A stretch of 64,000 bases of DNA from Streptomyces sp. cg36 (GTDB lineage Bacteria; Actinomycetota; Actinomycetes; Streptomycetales; Streptomycetaceae). Positions 34,120 through 43,054 of this stretch are shown piece by piece. The stretch lies in assembly GCF_041080675.1 (NCBI RefSeq), contig NZ_CP163520.1, forward strand, positions 2,294,001 through 2,358,000. Direction: 5' to 3'. How positions within the stretch are numbered: the stretch's first letter is position 1; every line of letters starts with the position of its first letter. Under the pieces are notes generated by a model. The model worked only from the letters and a program-made list of their open reading frames with translations. It made no database searches and was not told where the DNA came from. The position numbers and the translations under genes are program-made.

Positions 34120-34192
34120 TACCCCCGACCGGATTCGAACCGGCGCTACCGCCTTGAGAGGGCGGCGTGCTAGGCCGCTACACAACGGGGGC
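34120..34192 (-). tRNA. tRNA-Glu (CTC), copy 1
   Basis: On the minus strand the 73-nt sequence starts GCCCCCGTTGTGTAGC. Anticodon stem CCGCC/GGCGG frames the loop CTCTCAA with anticodon CTC. The T arm contains GGTTCGAATCC and the acceptor ends CGGGGGTA. CCA is not encoded. Confidence 0.95.
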
Positions 34193-34244
34193 GTGTTGAT
34201 CCCGAGAGATCGGTGAACCGCAAGTCTTTCGATCTTGCGATCCG

Positions 34245-34316
34245 CTGGGCTACCAGGACTCGAACCTAGAATGACGGTACCAGAAACCGTAGTGTTGCCA
34301 ATTACACCATAGCCCA
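34245..34316 (-). tRNA. tRNA-Gln (CTG), copy 1
   Basis: The minus strand reads TGGGCTATGGTGTAATTGGC with acceptor partner TAGCCCA. Anticodon stem ACGGT/ACCGT encloses TTCTGGT, giving anticodon CTG. The T arm has GGTTCGAGTCC. Length is 72 nt without CCA. Confidence 0.95.
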
Positions 34317-34332
34317 TGGTGGTTTAGACCAG

Positions 34333-34405
34333 TACCCCCGACCGGATTCGAACCGGCGCTACCGCCTTGAGAGGGCGGCGTGCTAGGCCGCTACACAACG
34401 GGGGC
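34333..34405 (-). tRNA. tRNA-Glu (CTC), copy 2
   Basis: This is identical to copy 1 over all 73 nt, including anticodon stem CCGCC/GGCGG and anticodon CTC. It lies 16 bp upstream of tRNA-Gln copy 1 in the transcription direction. Confidence 0.95.
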
Positions 34406-34467
34406 CCTAGCGATCCTGCATGAGAGTCAGCGGGTGCGACCCGGACTGTCTCCCTGGGAAGGATCTG

Positions 34468-34540
34468 TACCCCCGACCGGATTCGAACCGGCGCTACTGC
34501 CTTGAGAGGGCAGCGTGCTAGGCCGCTACACAACGGGGGC
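34468..34540 (-). tRNA. tRNA-Glu (CTC), copy 3
   Basis: It has the same body as the other two copies. The anticodon stem is changed by a compensatory pair (CTGCC/GGCAG instead of CCGCC/GGCGG), keeping the CTC anticodon. The compensated change shows selection on the folded RNA. Confidence 0.95.
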
Positions 34541-34581
34541 TTTGCGGATCTGGATCCGCGGTGCAGATGAAGCTCTGCGAG

Positions 34582-34653
34582 CTGGCCTACCAGGACTCGA
34601 ACCTAGACTAACTGAACCAGAATCAGTCGTGCTGCCAATTACACCATAGGCCA
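34582..34653 (-). tRNA. tRNA-Gln (CTG), copy 2
   Basis: The minus strand reads TGGCCTATGGTGTAATTGGC with acceptor partner TAGGCCA. The anticodon stem ACTGA/TCAGT encloses TTCTGGT (anticodon CTG). Both acceptor and anticodon stems differ from copy 1 by compensated changes. Confidence 0.95.
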
Positions 34654-34742
34654 CCAAGGCGCCATCCCCATCGGGGATCTTGCTCGGCTTGCGCTTTCGG
34701 TTCCGGGCTTTTCTTCCCGCTCCCCTCGGCGCAGGAAGAACA

Positions 34743-35462
34743 TTACCCGAAGGTGTCCGACGCTCCAAAACGGGTATCGCCGCGCAGCAGGGCGGGCAGC
34801 TCCTCCAGGCCCGCGATGCGGATCAGTTCGGGCCGTCCGCCCACCCGGTGGCGATCCAGCCAGATCCCCAGCAGCCCCGCCTCACCGGCCCCGCGCGCGT
34901 CGGTGTCCGGCTGGTCGCCCACGTACGCGACCTCCTCCGGAGCCAGCCCCAGCGCCTCGCAGGCGGCGTGGAAGGCCCCGGCGTCGGGCTTGGAGACGCC
35001 CAGCTCGGCCGCGCAGACCACGGCCTCGAACCGGTCCCGTACCCCCAGCACCTCCAGCTTGCGCTCCTGGTGGTGGAGGGAGGAGTTGGAGAGGACGGCG
35101 TGCCGGTAGCCGTCGGCGAGCAGGTCGAGGACCGGCACGGTGTCCGGGAAGAGCGACCAGGCGGCCTCGTAGTGCGCCAGGTGCCGCTCGAACCAGGCTT
35201 CCGCGTCGGCGTCGCCGAGCTCGCCGCCCAGGAAGGCCCGCACCCGGTCGCGCCGCTGCCCGGGCCAGTCGGTCTCCCCCGCGGCGAACCGGGCCCAGTG
35301 GTACGCGGTGAGCTCGTCCCAGGCGCCGAGCGCCCGCTCCATCGACGCGTACGCCAGGGGCAGCCCCTCGGCCTCCAGATGCGCCCGCATCCCGCCGCGG
35401 GCGGCCGAGGAGTAGTCGAAGATCGTGTCGTCGATGTCCCAGAGGACCGCGCGGGTCGCCAT
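34743..35462 (-). CDS. HAD-superfamily hydrolase
   Basis: This 239-aa phosphatase-like protein has the HAD motif I as VLWDIDDTIFD (DxDxT, about residues 6-16), motif II in HAVLSNSS, the lysine in LGVSKPDAGAFHAA and motif III/IV in VAYVGDQPDTDARGA. The helical cap spans about residues 18-95. It is closest to YjjG/5'-nucleotidase or haloacid-type hydrolases, so the substrate cannot be assigned. The ATG at 35462 is used because motif I follows directly. It lies between gltX and the tRNA cluster on the same strand. A short degenerate copy of its start lies upstream. Confidence 0.88.
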   Translation of the reverse strand: MATRAVLWDIDDTIFDYSSAARGGMRAHLEAEGLPLAYASMERALGAWDELTAYHWARFAAGETDWPGQRRDRVRAFLGGELGDADAEAWFERHLAHYEAAWSLFPDTVPVLDLLADGYRHAVLSNSSLHHQERKLEVLGVRDRFEAVVCAAELGVSKPDAGAFHAACEALGLAPEEVAYVGDQPDTDARGAGEAGLLGIWLDRHRVGGRPELIRIAGLEELPALLRGDTRFGASDTFG

Positions 35463-35508
35463 GTCTCGACGGTACCCCGGCACTGCCCCCCGGCCGGGGG
35501 TTCCGGGG

Positions 35509-35562
35509 TCATCCCCCGAAAGACACCGTGTCGATGTCCCGGAGGACCGGGCGGACGTCCAT
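35509..35562 (-). pseudogene. 17-codon remnant duplicating the start of the HAD gene
   Basis: The minus strand encodes MDVRPVLRDIDTVSFGG then TGA, aligning with MATRAVLWDIDDTIFDYSS of the adjacent gene. At DNA level the two segments (about 35420-35475 and 35520-35577) match in most positions, including the sequence upstream of the ATG. It looks like a decayed partial tandem duplication. Confidence 0.6.
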
Positions 35563-35578
35563 GACCCGGCGGTACGCC

Positions 35579-35613
35579 GAAGGGGCGGTGGCCGGTCCGG
35601 CCACCGCCCCTTC
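35579..35613 (-). terminator. Terminator of gltX
   Basis: GAAGGGGCGGTGGCCGG (35579-35595) and CCGGCCACCGCCCCTTC (35597-35613) form a 17-bp stem, closed in practice by 3-5 nt. It lies 22 bp after the gltX stop. Confidence 0.85.
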
Positions 35614-35634
35614 GGGCCGTACGGGTCGCTGTCG

Positions 35635-37110
35635 CTAGCCCGCCAGCTTCGCCAGCGCCGCGTCGATGCGCGCCAGCGTCTTCTCCTTGCCCAGGATCTC
35701 CAGGGACTCGAAGAGCGGCAGACCGACCGTGCGGCCGGTGACGGCGACGCGGACCGGGGCCTGCGCCTTGCCGAGCTTGAGGCCGTGCGCCTCGCCCGCG
35801 GCCAGGACGGCCTCCTTCAGCGACTCCGGGGACGTCCAGTCCGCCGGCTCCAGCTTCTCGCGGGCCGTGCGCAGCAGGGCGTCGGAGCCCTCCTTCATCG
35901 CCTTCGTCCAGGACGCCTCGTCCTCGACCGGCTCCGCCAGGAAGAGGAAGTCGACGTTGGCCGTGATGTCCGAGAGGACGGTCAGCCTGGTCTGGGCGTG
36001 CGGCGCGATGGCCTCCCAGGCGGCGCGGTCGAAGTCCTCGGGCGCCCAGTTGGCGTGCGGCGCGGTCAGCCAGGGCTCGCACGCCTCGGTGAACGCCTTC
36101 ACGTCCAGCATCCGGATGTGGTCCGCGTTGATCGACTCGGCCTTCTTCAGGTCGAAGCGGGCCGGGTTGGCGTTGACGTCCGAGATCTCGAACTTCCCGA
36201 CCATCTCGGCGATCGAGAAGACGTCCTGGTCGGCCGAGAAGGACCAGCCGAGCAGCGACAGGTAGTTCAGCAGGCCCTCGGGGAGGAAGCCGCGCTCCCG
36301 GTAGATGTTGAGGGACGCCTGGGGGTCGCGCTTGGAGAGCTTCTTGTTGCCCTCGCCCATCACGTACGGCAGGTGGCCGAAGGCCGGGGTCTCCTTGGCC
36401 ACGCCCAGCTCGATCAGCGCCTTGTAGAGCGCGATCTGGCGGGGGGTGGAGGAGAGCAGGTCCTCGCCGCGCAGGACGTGGGTGATCTCCATCAGGGCGT
36501 CGTCGACCGGGTTGACCAGCGTGTACAGCGGGGCGCCGTTGGCGCGGACGATGCCGTAGTCCGGCACGTTGTCCGGGGTGAAGGTGAGCTCGCCGCGGAC
36601 CAGGTCCGTGAAGGTGATCGGCTCGTCGGGCATCCGGAAGCGGACGATGGCCGTGCGGCCCTCCGCCTCGTACGCCGCCTTCCGCTCGGCGGACAGCTCG
36701 CGGCAGTGGCCGTCGTAGCCGGACGGCTTGCCGGCGGCGCGGGCCGCGTCGCGGCGGGCGTCGAGCTCCTCGGTCGTGCAGTAGCAGTGGTAGGCGTATC
36801 CGCCCGCGAGCAGCTTCTCGGCCACGTCCCGGTAGATGTCCATCCGCTGGGACTGGCGGTAGGGCGCGTGCGGGCCGCCGACCTCGGGGCCCTCGTCCCA
36901 GTCCAGGCCCAGCCAGCGCAGCGAGTCGAGCAGCTGGTTGTACGACTCCTCGGAGTCGCGCGCCGCGTCGGTGTCCTCGATGCGGAAGACCATGGTGCCC
37001 TGGTGGTGCCGCGCGAAGGCCCAGTTGAACAGGGCGGTGCGGACCAGGCCGACATGCGGGTTGCCGGTCGGGGAGGGACAGAAACGGACGCGGATGTGAG
37101 CGTTAGCCAC
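35635..37110 (-). CDS. gltX: Glutamate--tRNA ligase
   Basis: GltX charges tRNA-Glu with glutamate. In Streptomyces it is expected to charge tRNA-Gln as well, with GatCAB amidating the product, because most actinobacteria lack GlnRS. The 491-aa class I synthetase has the HIGH-type motif as [19 protein letters not shown] (HVGL) near residue 15 and the KMSKS-type motif as KLSKRD near residue 260. A C-terminal helical anticodon-binding region follows. The GTG start at 37110 overlaps the upstream FAH-family gene by 8 bp. Three tRNA-Glu and two tRNA-Gln genes lie downstream on the same strand. Confidence 0.96.
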   Translation of the reverse strand: MANAHIRVRFCPSPTGNPHVGLVRTALFNWAFARHHQGTMVFRIEDTDAARDSEESYNQLLDSLRWLGLDWDEGPEVGGPHAPYRQSQRMDIYRDVAEKLLAGGYAYHCYCTTEELDARRDAARAAGKPSGYDGHCRELSAERKAAYEAEGRTAIVRFRMPDEPITFTDLVRGELTFTPDNVPDYGIVRANGAPLYTLVNPVDDALMEITHVLRGEDLLSSTPRQIALYKALIELGVAKETPAFGHLPYVMGEGNKKLSKRDPQASLNIYRERGFLPEGLLNYLSLLGWSFSADQDVFSIAEMVGKFEISDVNANPARFDLKKAESINADHIRMLDVKAFTEACEPWLTAPHANWAPEDFDRAAWEAIAPHAQTRLTVLSDITANVDFLFLAEPVEDEASWTKAMKEGSDALLRTAREKLEPADWTSPESLKEAVLAAGEAHGLKLGKAQAPVRVAVTGRTVGLPLFESLEILGKEKTLARIDAALAKLAG

Positions 37111-37876
37111 GCTTGATCACCTTGTTGGTGAGAGTGCCGATGCCTTCGATGGTGACGGCGACCTCGTCGCCGACGTTGAGGGGGCCGACCCCGGCGGGGG
37201 TGCCGGTGAGGATGACGTCGCCGGGGAGCAGCGTCATGGCCTCGGTGATGTGGACGACCAGGTCCTCGATGGAGCGGATCATGTCGCTGGTGCGGCCCAG
37301 CTGACGCTGTTCGCCGTTGACCGTCGCCTGGATCGTGAGATCGGCGGGGTCGAGGTCGGTCTCCACCCAGGGGCCGAGCGGGCACGAGGTGTCGAAGCCC
37401 TTGGCCCGGGCCCACTGCTTCTCGCGCTGCTGGGCGTCGCGCGCGGTGACGTCGTTGGCGCAGGTGTAGCCGAAGACCACGTCCTTGACGCGCTCGCGCG
37501 GCACCTCGCGGCACATCCGGCCGATCACCACGGCCAGCTCGGCCTCGTGGTGCAGCTCGTTGGAGAAGGAGGGGTACTCGATCGCGTCGCCGGAGCCGAT
37601 CACCGAGGTGGTGGGCTTGAAGAAGGCGACGGGCACCTCGGGGACCTCGTTGCCGAGCTCCTTGGCGTGCTCCGCGTAGTTGCGGCCGATGGCCACGACC
37701 TTGTTGGGGAGCACCGGCGGCAGCAGCCGGACCTTGCTCAGCGGGACCTTCGTGCCGGAGAGCTCGAAGTCGGCGTACGGAATGCCCTTGATGATGTCGA
37801 GGACGGGCCCCTCGGGGGTGTCCTCGACGGCGCCGAAGGCGACATTGCCGTCGATGGAGAATCTGGCGATGCGCAC
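37103..37876 (-). CDS. Fumarylacetoacetate hydrolase (FAH) family protein
   Basis: This 257-aa FAH-family enzyme resembles 2-hydroxyhepta-2,4-diene-1,7-dioate isomerases, acylpyruvases and oxaloacetate tautomerases or decarboxylases. It has an N-terminal cap (about 1-60), then [32 protein letters not shown] and the metal site [11 protein letters not shown] (ExE) with a downstream [14 protein letters not shown]sp. [13 protein letters not shown] is near the C-terminus. The GTG start is at 37876. It overlaps gltX by 8 bp and is thus co-transcribed. The function of this conserved FAH-gltX pairing is not known to me. Confidence 0.9.
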   Translation of the reverse strand: MRIARFSIDGNVAFGAVEDTPEGPVLDIIKGIPYADFELSGTKVPLSKVRLLPPVLPNKVVAIGRNYAEHAKELGNEVPEVPVAFFKPTTSVIGSGDAIEYPSFSNELHHEAELAVVIGRMCREVPRERVKDVVFGYTCANDVTARDAQQREKQWARAKGFDTSCPLGPWVETDLDPADLTIQATVNGEQRQLGRTSDMIRSIEDLVVHITEAMTLLPGDVILTGTPAGVGPLNVGDEVAVTIEGIGTLTNKVIKRG

Positions 37877-38042
37877 GGGATGCTGTCGCCCCTCACTTGG
37901 TCGCGGGCTGGAGACTGACGCTCCAGGCTAACGCGGGCGAGGGGGGCGACCTGCGTTTTATGTCCCGGCCGGGTGCCGGGCGCTCGCCGGACCGTACGGC
38001 CGCCCGGGCCCGGCGGCGGGCCGCGGGGCGGCGGCCCCGCCC

Positions 38043-38225
38043 TTACCGGGCGGCGGCGACCGGGGCGTCCATGAGGGTGGTGCGGCGCGGGTTGGCCGTC
38101 TGGGTGGGCAGGTCGACGGAGTGCTCCGGCAGCAGCTCGGTCTGCATCTCCTCGGCGTCCGCGAGGTGCGCCAGGGTGGTGCGGCGCGGGTTGGCTATGG
38201 AGCGGATCATCATCGTCGTCTTCAT
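38043..38225 (-). CDS. 60-aa protein with duplicated ANPRRTTL motif, unknown function
   Basis: I recognise no family. The 60-aa product begins MKTTMMIRSI and contains the octapeptide ANPRRTTL twice, at about residues 11-18 and 44-51. An acidic linker (AHLADAEEMQTELLPEHSVDL) separates them. A 23-bp core encoding each motif is identical. There is no cysteine, signal peptide or membrane segment. ATG 38225 is chosen because CAGGG lies 4-8 nt upstream; ATGs at codons 5 and 6 are alternatives. It lies alone between the FAH gene and the conservon cluster. The repeats could be processed peptides, binding motifs or a short structural repeat. Confidence 0.6.
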   Translation of the reverse strand: MKTTMMIRSIANPRRTTLAHLADAEEMQTELLPEHSVDLPTQTANPRRTTLMDAPVAAAR

Positions 38226-38808
38226 CTGCCCTGGGGACCCTGTCGGTTGCGGGCGCGGTGGCGCCGGGTTGTCGGATTGGCCATCCCTGTAAAGCGCCAG
38301 GCTAAACATTTGAATTCCCGGCAAAGGGCCGTAGAGGCGACGATCATCGTGTGAGTTTGCTCACGAGCGGCTACACATTCCGGGCATTACGCCTCGTCAA
38401 CTCCACCCCCCGAAACGGACATTGCACCACTGAACCCTTCATTCCGCTCTTGATCATGGCGACTGGGGCACTCCTCCCACGTAAGCGACTCGTAGGGAAA
38501 AGTCCGATTCATCCGTGATCACTTTCTACGTCTCGTTACCCCTTCATCACAATGTGTCATCCAGGTCACAGCCCGGTACGCGGGCCTTGTTGGAGATCCG
38601 GCACTGTGCTGGAATTCCACGCACCGCCGCGGGTCACTGACCGGCGCGCAGGGGCGCAACGCAGCGCCGAGTGGCGGCGGGGAGGGGGAGACCAACCAAG
38701 CGCCGGTCACTCACGACCAACACATGGGGCGCACACTTGCCCCACGACGCCGACACCGTCCCATCCGCCTCGCGCGGGGGGACGCCTGGTCCAGAGGTTG
38801 CGACGCTA
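38226..38808. other. Long intergenic region upstream of cvnA1
   Basis: These 583 bp hold no supported gene. The segment from about 38285 to 38560 is clearly more AT-rich than its surroundings, as expected for promoters. A small inverted repeat GTGAG-TTTG-CTCAC lies at 38351-38364. The 12-mer GTGCTGGAATTC at 38606-38617 recurs upstream of cvnA2. Open frames on the plus strand between 38552 and 38809 lack start or codon support. Confidence 0.5.
38606..38617 (+). promoter_or_regulatory. GTGCTGGAATTC element upstream of cvnA1
   Basis: This 12-mer recurs exactly at 44273-44284, upstream of cvnA2, in both cases followed by a base and ACG and preceded by a TTGGA some 16-20 bp upstream. It is a candidate shared promoter or operator. 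Confidence 0.4.
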
Positions 38809-41800
38809 GTGCAGGGACGTTTCAAGAGGGATGGCAGCGCTGCGGCGGAGCAGGAGCCGCACGGCGGGACTGGCCCCACATCAGTCAGTTCCTCGCCCCA
38901 GCACGCCCAGAACCCCCGGGCCGCCCAGAACCCCCCGGCGCCCGGTGCGCCGGGCGGCGAGGACGGCGCGGCCACCGGCCCGGCCGGCCGCGGCGGCAAG
39001 AACGGCGGTGGCAAGAACCCCGGCGGCAAGAGCGGCGCCAAGAACGCCGGCGGCGACAAGCCGGCCCCCGCGCCGACCCCGAAGCCCGCGGTGGACACCG
39101 GGTCGCGAATAGCCCTGCGCAACTGGCGCATCTCCACCCGACTGGTCGCGCTGCTGACCCTGCCCGTGGTCGCCGCGACCACCCTCGGCGGGCTGCGCAT
39201 CAACCAGTCGATGAACGACATGAAGCAGCTCGACCACATGCAGCTGCTCACCGACATGACCAAGCAGGCCACCGAGCTGGCCGCCGCGCTCCAGGAGGAG
39301 CGCGACAAGTCGGCCGGTGCGGTCCAGACCGGTGGCACCGCCCGGGTCGCCACCGCCAAGGCCGCCACCGACCGGGTCAAGCAGTCGTTCATGACGGCCA
39401 CCCAGGACGTCGACAACCCGGACAACGACGACGCCCTGGAGTCGATCCGCCGCAACGTCACGGCCATCGCGATCCAGCTCCAGGACCTCGACAACATCCG
39501 CCGCAGCGCCTACCGGGGCGACGTGTCGAACTCCCAGACCGTCGAGGGCTACAGCCGCCTGATCCGCAGCCTCCTGAGCCTCTCCCAGGACATGGCGCAG
39601 GCCACCTCCAACCCGGAGATGATCAAGCGGACCCGTGCGCTGGCCGCGTTCTCCTCCGCCAAGGAGTACGCCTCCATCCAGCGCGCGATCATCGCCGCGG
39701 CGCTCCCGGCGACCAAGGAGACCAGCGGCAAGCTCAACGAGTCCGACCGCCTCTACGCCAAGTCGGCGCAGGACGGCGAGCGCCAGGAGCTGTCGTCGTT
39801 CTCGATCGTGTACGAGAGCAACCACGGCAACCCCGAAGAGCTGATGGCCCCGCTCGACAAGGGCAACTCGGAGATCGTCGCGGCCAACGCGTACTCCCAG
39901 CGCGTCCTCAAGGGCGGCCTCGCCACGGAGACCAAGCGCTCGTACCTCGACTGGTACGACCAGGACTCCAACAAGATCAACCAGATGAAGACGATCGAGC
40001 AGACCCTGCTCGGCGAGATGGAGCAGAAGGCCCGCGAGCTGCGCGACGCCTCGCAGCGCGAGGCGATCCTCAACGGTGCCCTGATCCTCATCGTCCTCGG
40101 CGTCTCGCTGGTCGGCGCGTTCGTCGTGGCCCGGTCCATGATCCGCTCGCTGCGGCGGCTCCAGGACACCGCCACCCGGGTCGCCCAGGACCGGCTGCCC
40201 GAGCTCGTCAAGCAGCTCTCCGAGTCCGACCCGCAGGACGTCGACACGTCCGTGGAGTCGGTCGGCGTGCACTCCCGGGACGAGATCGGCCAGGTGGCCG
40301 CGGCCTTCGACGACGTGCACCGCGAGGCCGTCCGCCTCGCCGCCGAGCAGGCGCTGCTGCGGGGCAACGTCAACGCGATGTTCACCAACCTCTCGCGCCG
40401 CTCGCAGGGCCTCATCCAGCGTCAGCTCTCGCTCATCTCCGAACTGGAGTCCCGCGAGGCCGACCCGGACCAGCTCTCCTCGCTCTTCAAGCTCGACCAC
40501 CTCGCGACCCGTATGCGCCGGAACGGCGAGAACCTCCTCGTCCTCGCCGGTGAGGAGCCGGGCCGCCGCTGGACCCGCCCGGTCCCGCTGGTCGACGTCC
40601 TGCGCGCCGCCGCCTCCGAGGTGGAGCAGTACGAGCGCATCGAACTGGCCGCCGTGCCCGCGACCGACGTCGCCGGCCGCGTGGTCAACGACCTCGTGCA
40701 CCTGCTCGCCGAGCTCCTGGAGAACGCCACCTCGTTCTCCTCCCCGCAGACCAAGGTCCGCGTCACCGGTCACGCGCTGCCCGACGGCCGCGTCCTGGTC
40801 GAGATCCACGACACCGGCATCGGCCTCTCCCCCGACGACCTCGCCGCGATCAACGAGCGGCTCGCCTCGCCGCCCACCGTGGACGTCTCGGTCTCGCGCC
40901 GCATGGGTCTGTTCGTGGTCGGCCGCCTGTCCCTGCGACACGGCATCCGCATCCAGCTGCGCCCCTCCGACTCCGGCGGCACGACGGCGCTCGTCATGCT
41001 GCCCGTCGACGTCGCCCAGGGCGGCAAGAAGGCCCCGGGCAAGCCCGGCGGCCCCCAGTCGGGCGCCCCCTCGGGCCCCGGCGCCCCCCGTCCCGGCGTC
41101 ACCCCGGGCCCCGGTGCCCGCGCCGGTCTCGCCGGTGCGCTGGGCAGCGGCCCGGCCGGCGGCCCCGGCGGCCCCGGCGGCAACGGCCGGCTCGGCGCGG
41201 GCGCCCCGCGCGGAGCGGTGGCGGGCGGTTCGGGTCCGCGTGCCGCGCTGCCCCCGCGCAATGGCGGCCAGCAGCCGCCGCAGGGCGGCCAGAACCAGGG
41301 CGGCTTCGGCCAGGGCGGTGCCTTCGGCGCCGGTGCCCCGGCCCCGCAGCCCCCGGCGCCGCGCCGCGGCGACCGCCCGCTGACCCCGCCGCCCGGCGCC
41401 CCGCGCGCCGAACTGCCCGGCATCGGGCAGCAGCCCCGCCCGCAGAACGCGAGCTGGGGCAACGACCAGGCGTCGCTGGACGTGCCGCGCGGCCACGAGG
41501 AGGCCGAGCAGCACACCGGCCAGTACCCCCGGCCGCAGCTGGACGAGCGCCAGGGCCCCGGCTCCACGGCCGAGTTCGCCCGCCCGGACTTCGACGGGCC
41601 GCCGCCCGGCCGCCAGGACGCCCCCGGGCAGTCCCCGCAGAACACCGGCCAGTTCGTGCGCCCGGACGTGTTCGGTGCGCCGAACAACGCCCAGGACCCG
41701 TCGTCCACCGGCCAGTTCGAGCGCCCCGGCGCGTACAACGGCCAGGACACCGGCTCGTACGCCCGTCCGGCGATGGACGACCGCCAGGGTCCCGCGGCCA

Positions 41801-42522
41801 CCTCCGAGTTCGCCCGGCCCGACTTCGACGCCCCGCGTCCGCCCGCCCCGCAGCAGCCGCAGCCCCCGCAGTACCAGGCGCCGCAGCAGCCCCGGCAGCA
41901 GGCGCCGCGTCCGGCCGCCGGGAACCCGGCGCCGCAGCAGCCGCGCGCCGAGGAGGGCGCCGCGCAGCGCCCCGGAGACGGCTGGGCGCTGCCGCCCGCG
42001 CAGGGCACCGGTGACGGCCGCACCCCGCTGTACGACACCCTGGAGACCAACTGGTTCCACGGCCAGGGCGGTCAGCAGGACGGCCAGGGCGCGCCGGGCC
42101 AGAACGGCCAGGCCCAGCCCGGCCAGAGCGCTCCCCAGCAGCGTCCGGCGCAGCCCCCGGCCGGGCAGCAGCCCGACGGGCGCCAGCCGCTGCCCGCGCG
42201 CGACGCGGGCGGCCCGGGCGGCGGCAACTGGCGCCCGTCGCCCAACGACGAGCTCGTCCGCCAGGCCGAGCGGGCCCGCAAGCCCGCCGCCGGCGGTGTC
42301 ACCACGTCCGGTCTGCCCAAGCGGGTCCCGCGCGCCAACCTGGTCGCGGGTACCGCACAGCAGCAGCAGAACCAGGCAGGCCCCCAGGTCTCGCGCGCGC
42401 CCGACGACGTGCGCGGTCGCCTGACCAATCTCCGCCGGGGTATCCAGCAGGGGCGGCAGGCCGGAAACGGCCCGTCGACCGGCAGTTTCTCGATGGACCC
42501 CACTCACCAGCAGGAGCGATAG
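38809..42522 (+). CDS. cvnA1: Conservon sensor-kinase-like protein CvnA1
   Basis: CvnA proteins are membrane histidine-kinase-like sensors that assemble with CvnB-D in GTPase-linked signalling complexes of Streptomyces. The 1237-aa product has a Gly/Lys-rich N-terminus and a membrane helix (about 110-130). An extracytoplasmic nitrate/nitrite-sensor (NIT-like) helical domain extends to about 420. A second helix (about 420-444) and HAMP follow, then a GHKL ATPase with N box LLAELLENATSF, G1 EIHDTGIG and G2 RRMGLFVVGRL (about 625-735). A 500-residue Pro/Gln/Gly-rich tail has repeated RP motifs. The GTG start is chosen because AGAGGTTG sits 8 nt upstream, exactly as in cvnA2. cvnB1 follows at once. 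Confidence 0.9.
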   Translation: MQGRFKRDGSAAAEQEPHGGTGPTSVSSSPQHAQNPRAAQNPPAPGAPGGEDGAATGPAGRGGKNGGGKNPGGKSGAKNAGGDKPAPAPTPKPAVDTGSRIALRNWRISTRLVALLTLPVVAATTLGGLRINQSMNDMKQLDHMQLLTDMTKQATELAAALQEERDKSAGAVQTGGTARVATAKAATDRVKQSFMTATQDVDNPDNDDALESIRRNVTAIAIQLQDLDNIRRSAYRGDVSNSQTVEGYSRLIRSLLSLSQDMAQATSNPEMIKRTRALAAFSSAKEYASIQRAIIAAALPATKETSGKLNESDRLYAKSAQDGERQELSSFSIVYESNHGNPEELMAPLDKGNSEIVAANAYSQRVLKGGLATETKRSYLDWYDQDSNKINQMKTIEQTLLGEMEQKARELRDASQREAILNGALILIVLGVSLVGAFVVARSMIRSLRRLQDTATRVAQDRLPELVKQLSESDPQDVDTSVESVGVHSRDEIGQVAAAFDDVHREAVRLAAEQALLRGNVNAMFTNLSRRSQGLIQRQLSLISELESREADPDQLSSLFKLDHLATRMRRNGENLLVLAGEEPGRRWTRPVPLVDVLRAAASEVEQYERIELAAVPATDVAGRVVNDLVHLLAELLENATSFSSPQTKVRVTGHALPDGRVLVEIHDTGIGLSPDDLAAINERLASPPTVDVSVSRRMGLFVVGRLSLRHGIRIQLRPSDSGGTTALVMLPVDVAQGGKKAPGKPGGPQSGAPSGPGAPRPGVTPGPGARAGLAGALGSGPAGGPGGPGGNGRLGAGAPRGAVAGGSGPRAALPPRNGGQQPPQGGQNQGGFGQGGAFGAGAPAPQPPAPRRGDRPLTPPPGAPRAELPGIGQQPRPQNASWGNDQASLDVPRGHEEAEQHTGQYPRPQLDERQGPGSTAEFARPDFDGPPPGRQDAPGQSPQNTGQFVRPDVFGAPNNAQDPSSTGQFERPGAYNGQDTGSYARPAMDDRQGPAATSEFARPDFDAPRPPAPQQPQPPQYQAPQQPRQQAPRPAAGNPAPQQPRAEEGAAQRPGDGWALPPAQGTGDGRTPLYDTLETNWFHGQGGQQDGQGAPGQNGQAQPGQSAPQQRPAQPPAGQQPDGRQPLPARDAGGPGGGNWRPSPNDELVRQAERARKPAAGGVTTSGLPKRVPRANLVAGTAQQQQNQAGPQVSRAPDDVRGRLTNLRRGIQQGRQAGNGPSTGSFSMDPTHQQER

Positions 42523-42945
42523 TTGAGTCAGATGAGCCAGGCGGCGCAGAATCTGAACTGGTTGATCACCAACTTCGTGGACAACACCCCCGGGGTGTCC
42601 CACACGGTGGTGGTCTCCGCCGACGGCCTGCTGCTTGCCATGTCCGAAGGTTTTCCGCGGGACCGGGCCGACCAGCTCGCGGCCGTGGCGTCCGGTCTCA
42701 CCTCGCTGACCGCGGGTGCGTCCCGGATCTTCGAGGGCGGCACCGTCGCCCAGACCGTGGTGGAGATGGAGCGCGGCTTCCTCTTCCTGATGTCCGTCTC
42801 CGACGGCTCCTCGCTGGCCGTGCTCGCGCACCCCGAGTGCGACATCGGCCTCGTGGGCTACGAGATGGCCCTGCTGGTCGACCGCGCGGGCTCCGTCCTC
42901 ACGCCGGACCTGCGAGCGGAGCTCCAGGGCAGCCTGCTGCACTGA
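42523..42945 (+). CDS. cvnB1: Roadblock/LC7-domain protein CvnB1
   Basis: CvnB is a Roadblock-fold protein, related to MglB, thought to regulate the partner GTPase CvnD. The 140-aa protein has LNWLITNFVDNTPGVSHTVVVSADGLLLA then a regular Roadblock alternation to the C-terminal LTPDLRAELQGSLL. A TTG start directly after the cvnA1 stop is preferred because AGGAG lies 6 nt before it. The ATG at 42532 is an alternative but too far from the ribosome site. It differs from CvnB2 at about 8 positions. The first 96 bp from 42531 are identical to cvnB2. Confidence 0.93.
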   Translation: MSQMSQAAQNLNWLITNFVDNTPGVSHTVVVSADGLLLAMSEGFPRDRADQLAAVASGLTSLTAGASRIFEGGTVAQTVVEMERGFLFLMSVSDGSSLAVLAHPECDIGLVGYEMALLVDRAGSVLTPDLRAELQGSLLH

Positions 42946-43054
42946 GCCCCGCCCCCCAGTCCGAACCCACCGTCCGGCCGCACACCGCCCCCCACCGGCC
43001 AAGTCAGACGGCTCGAAGACACTCGCTGTCCCTGCTGTCCCGCCCGGAGGATCC

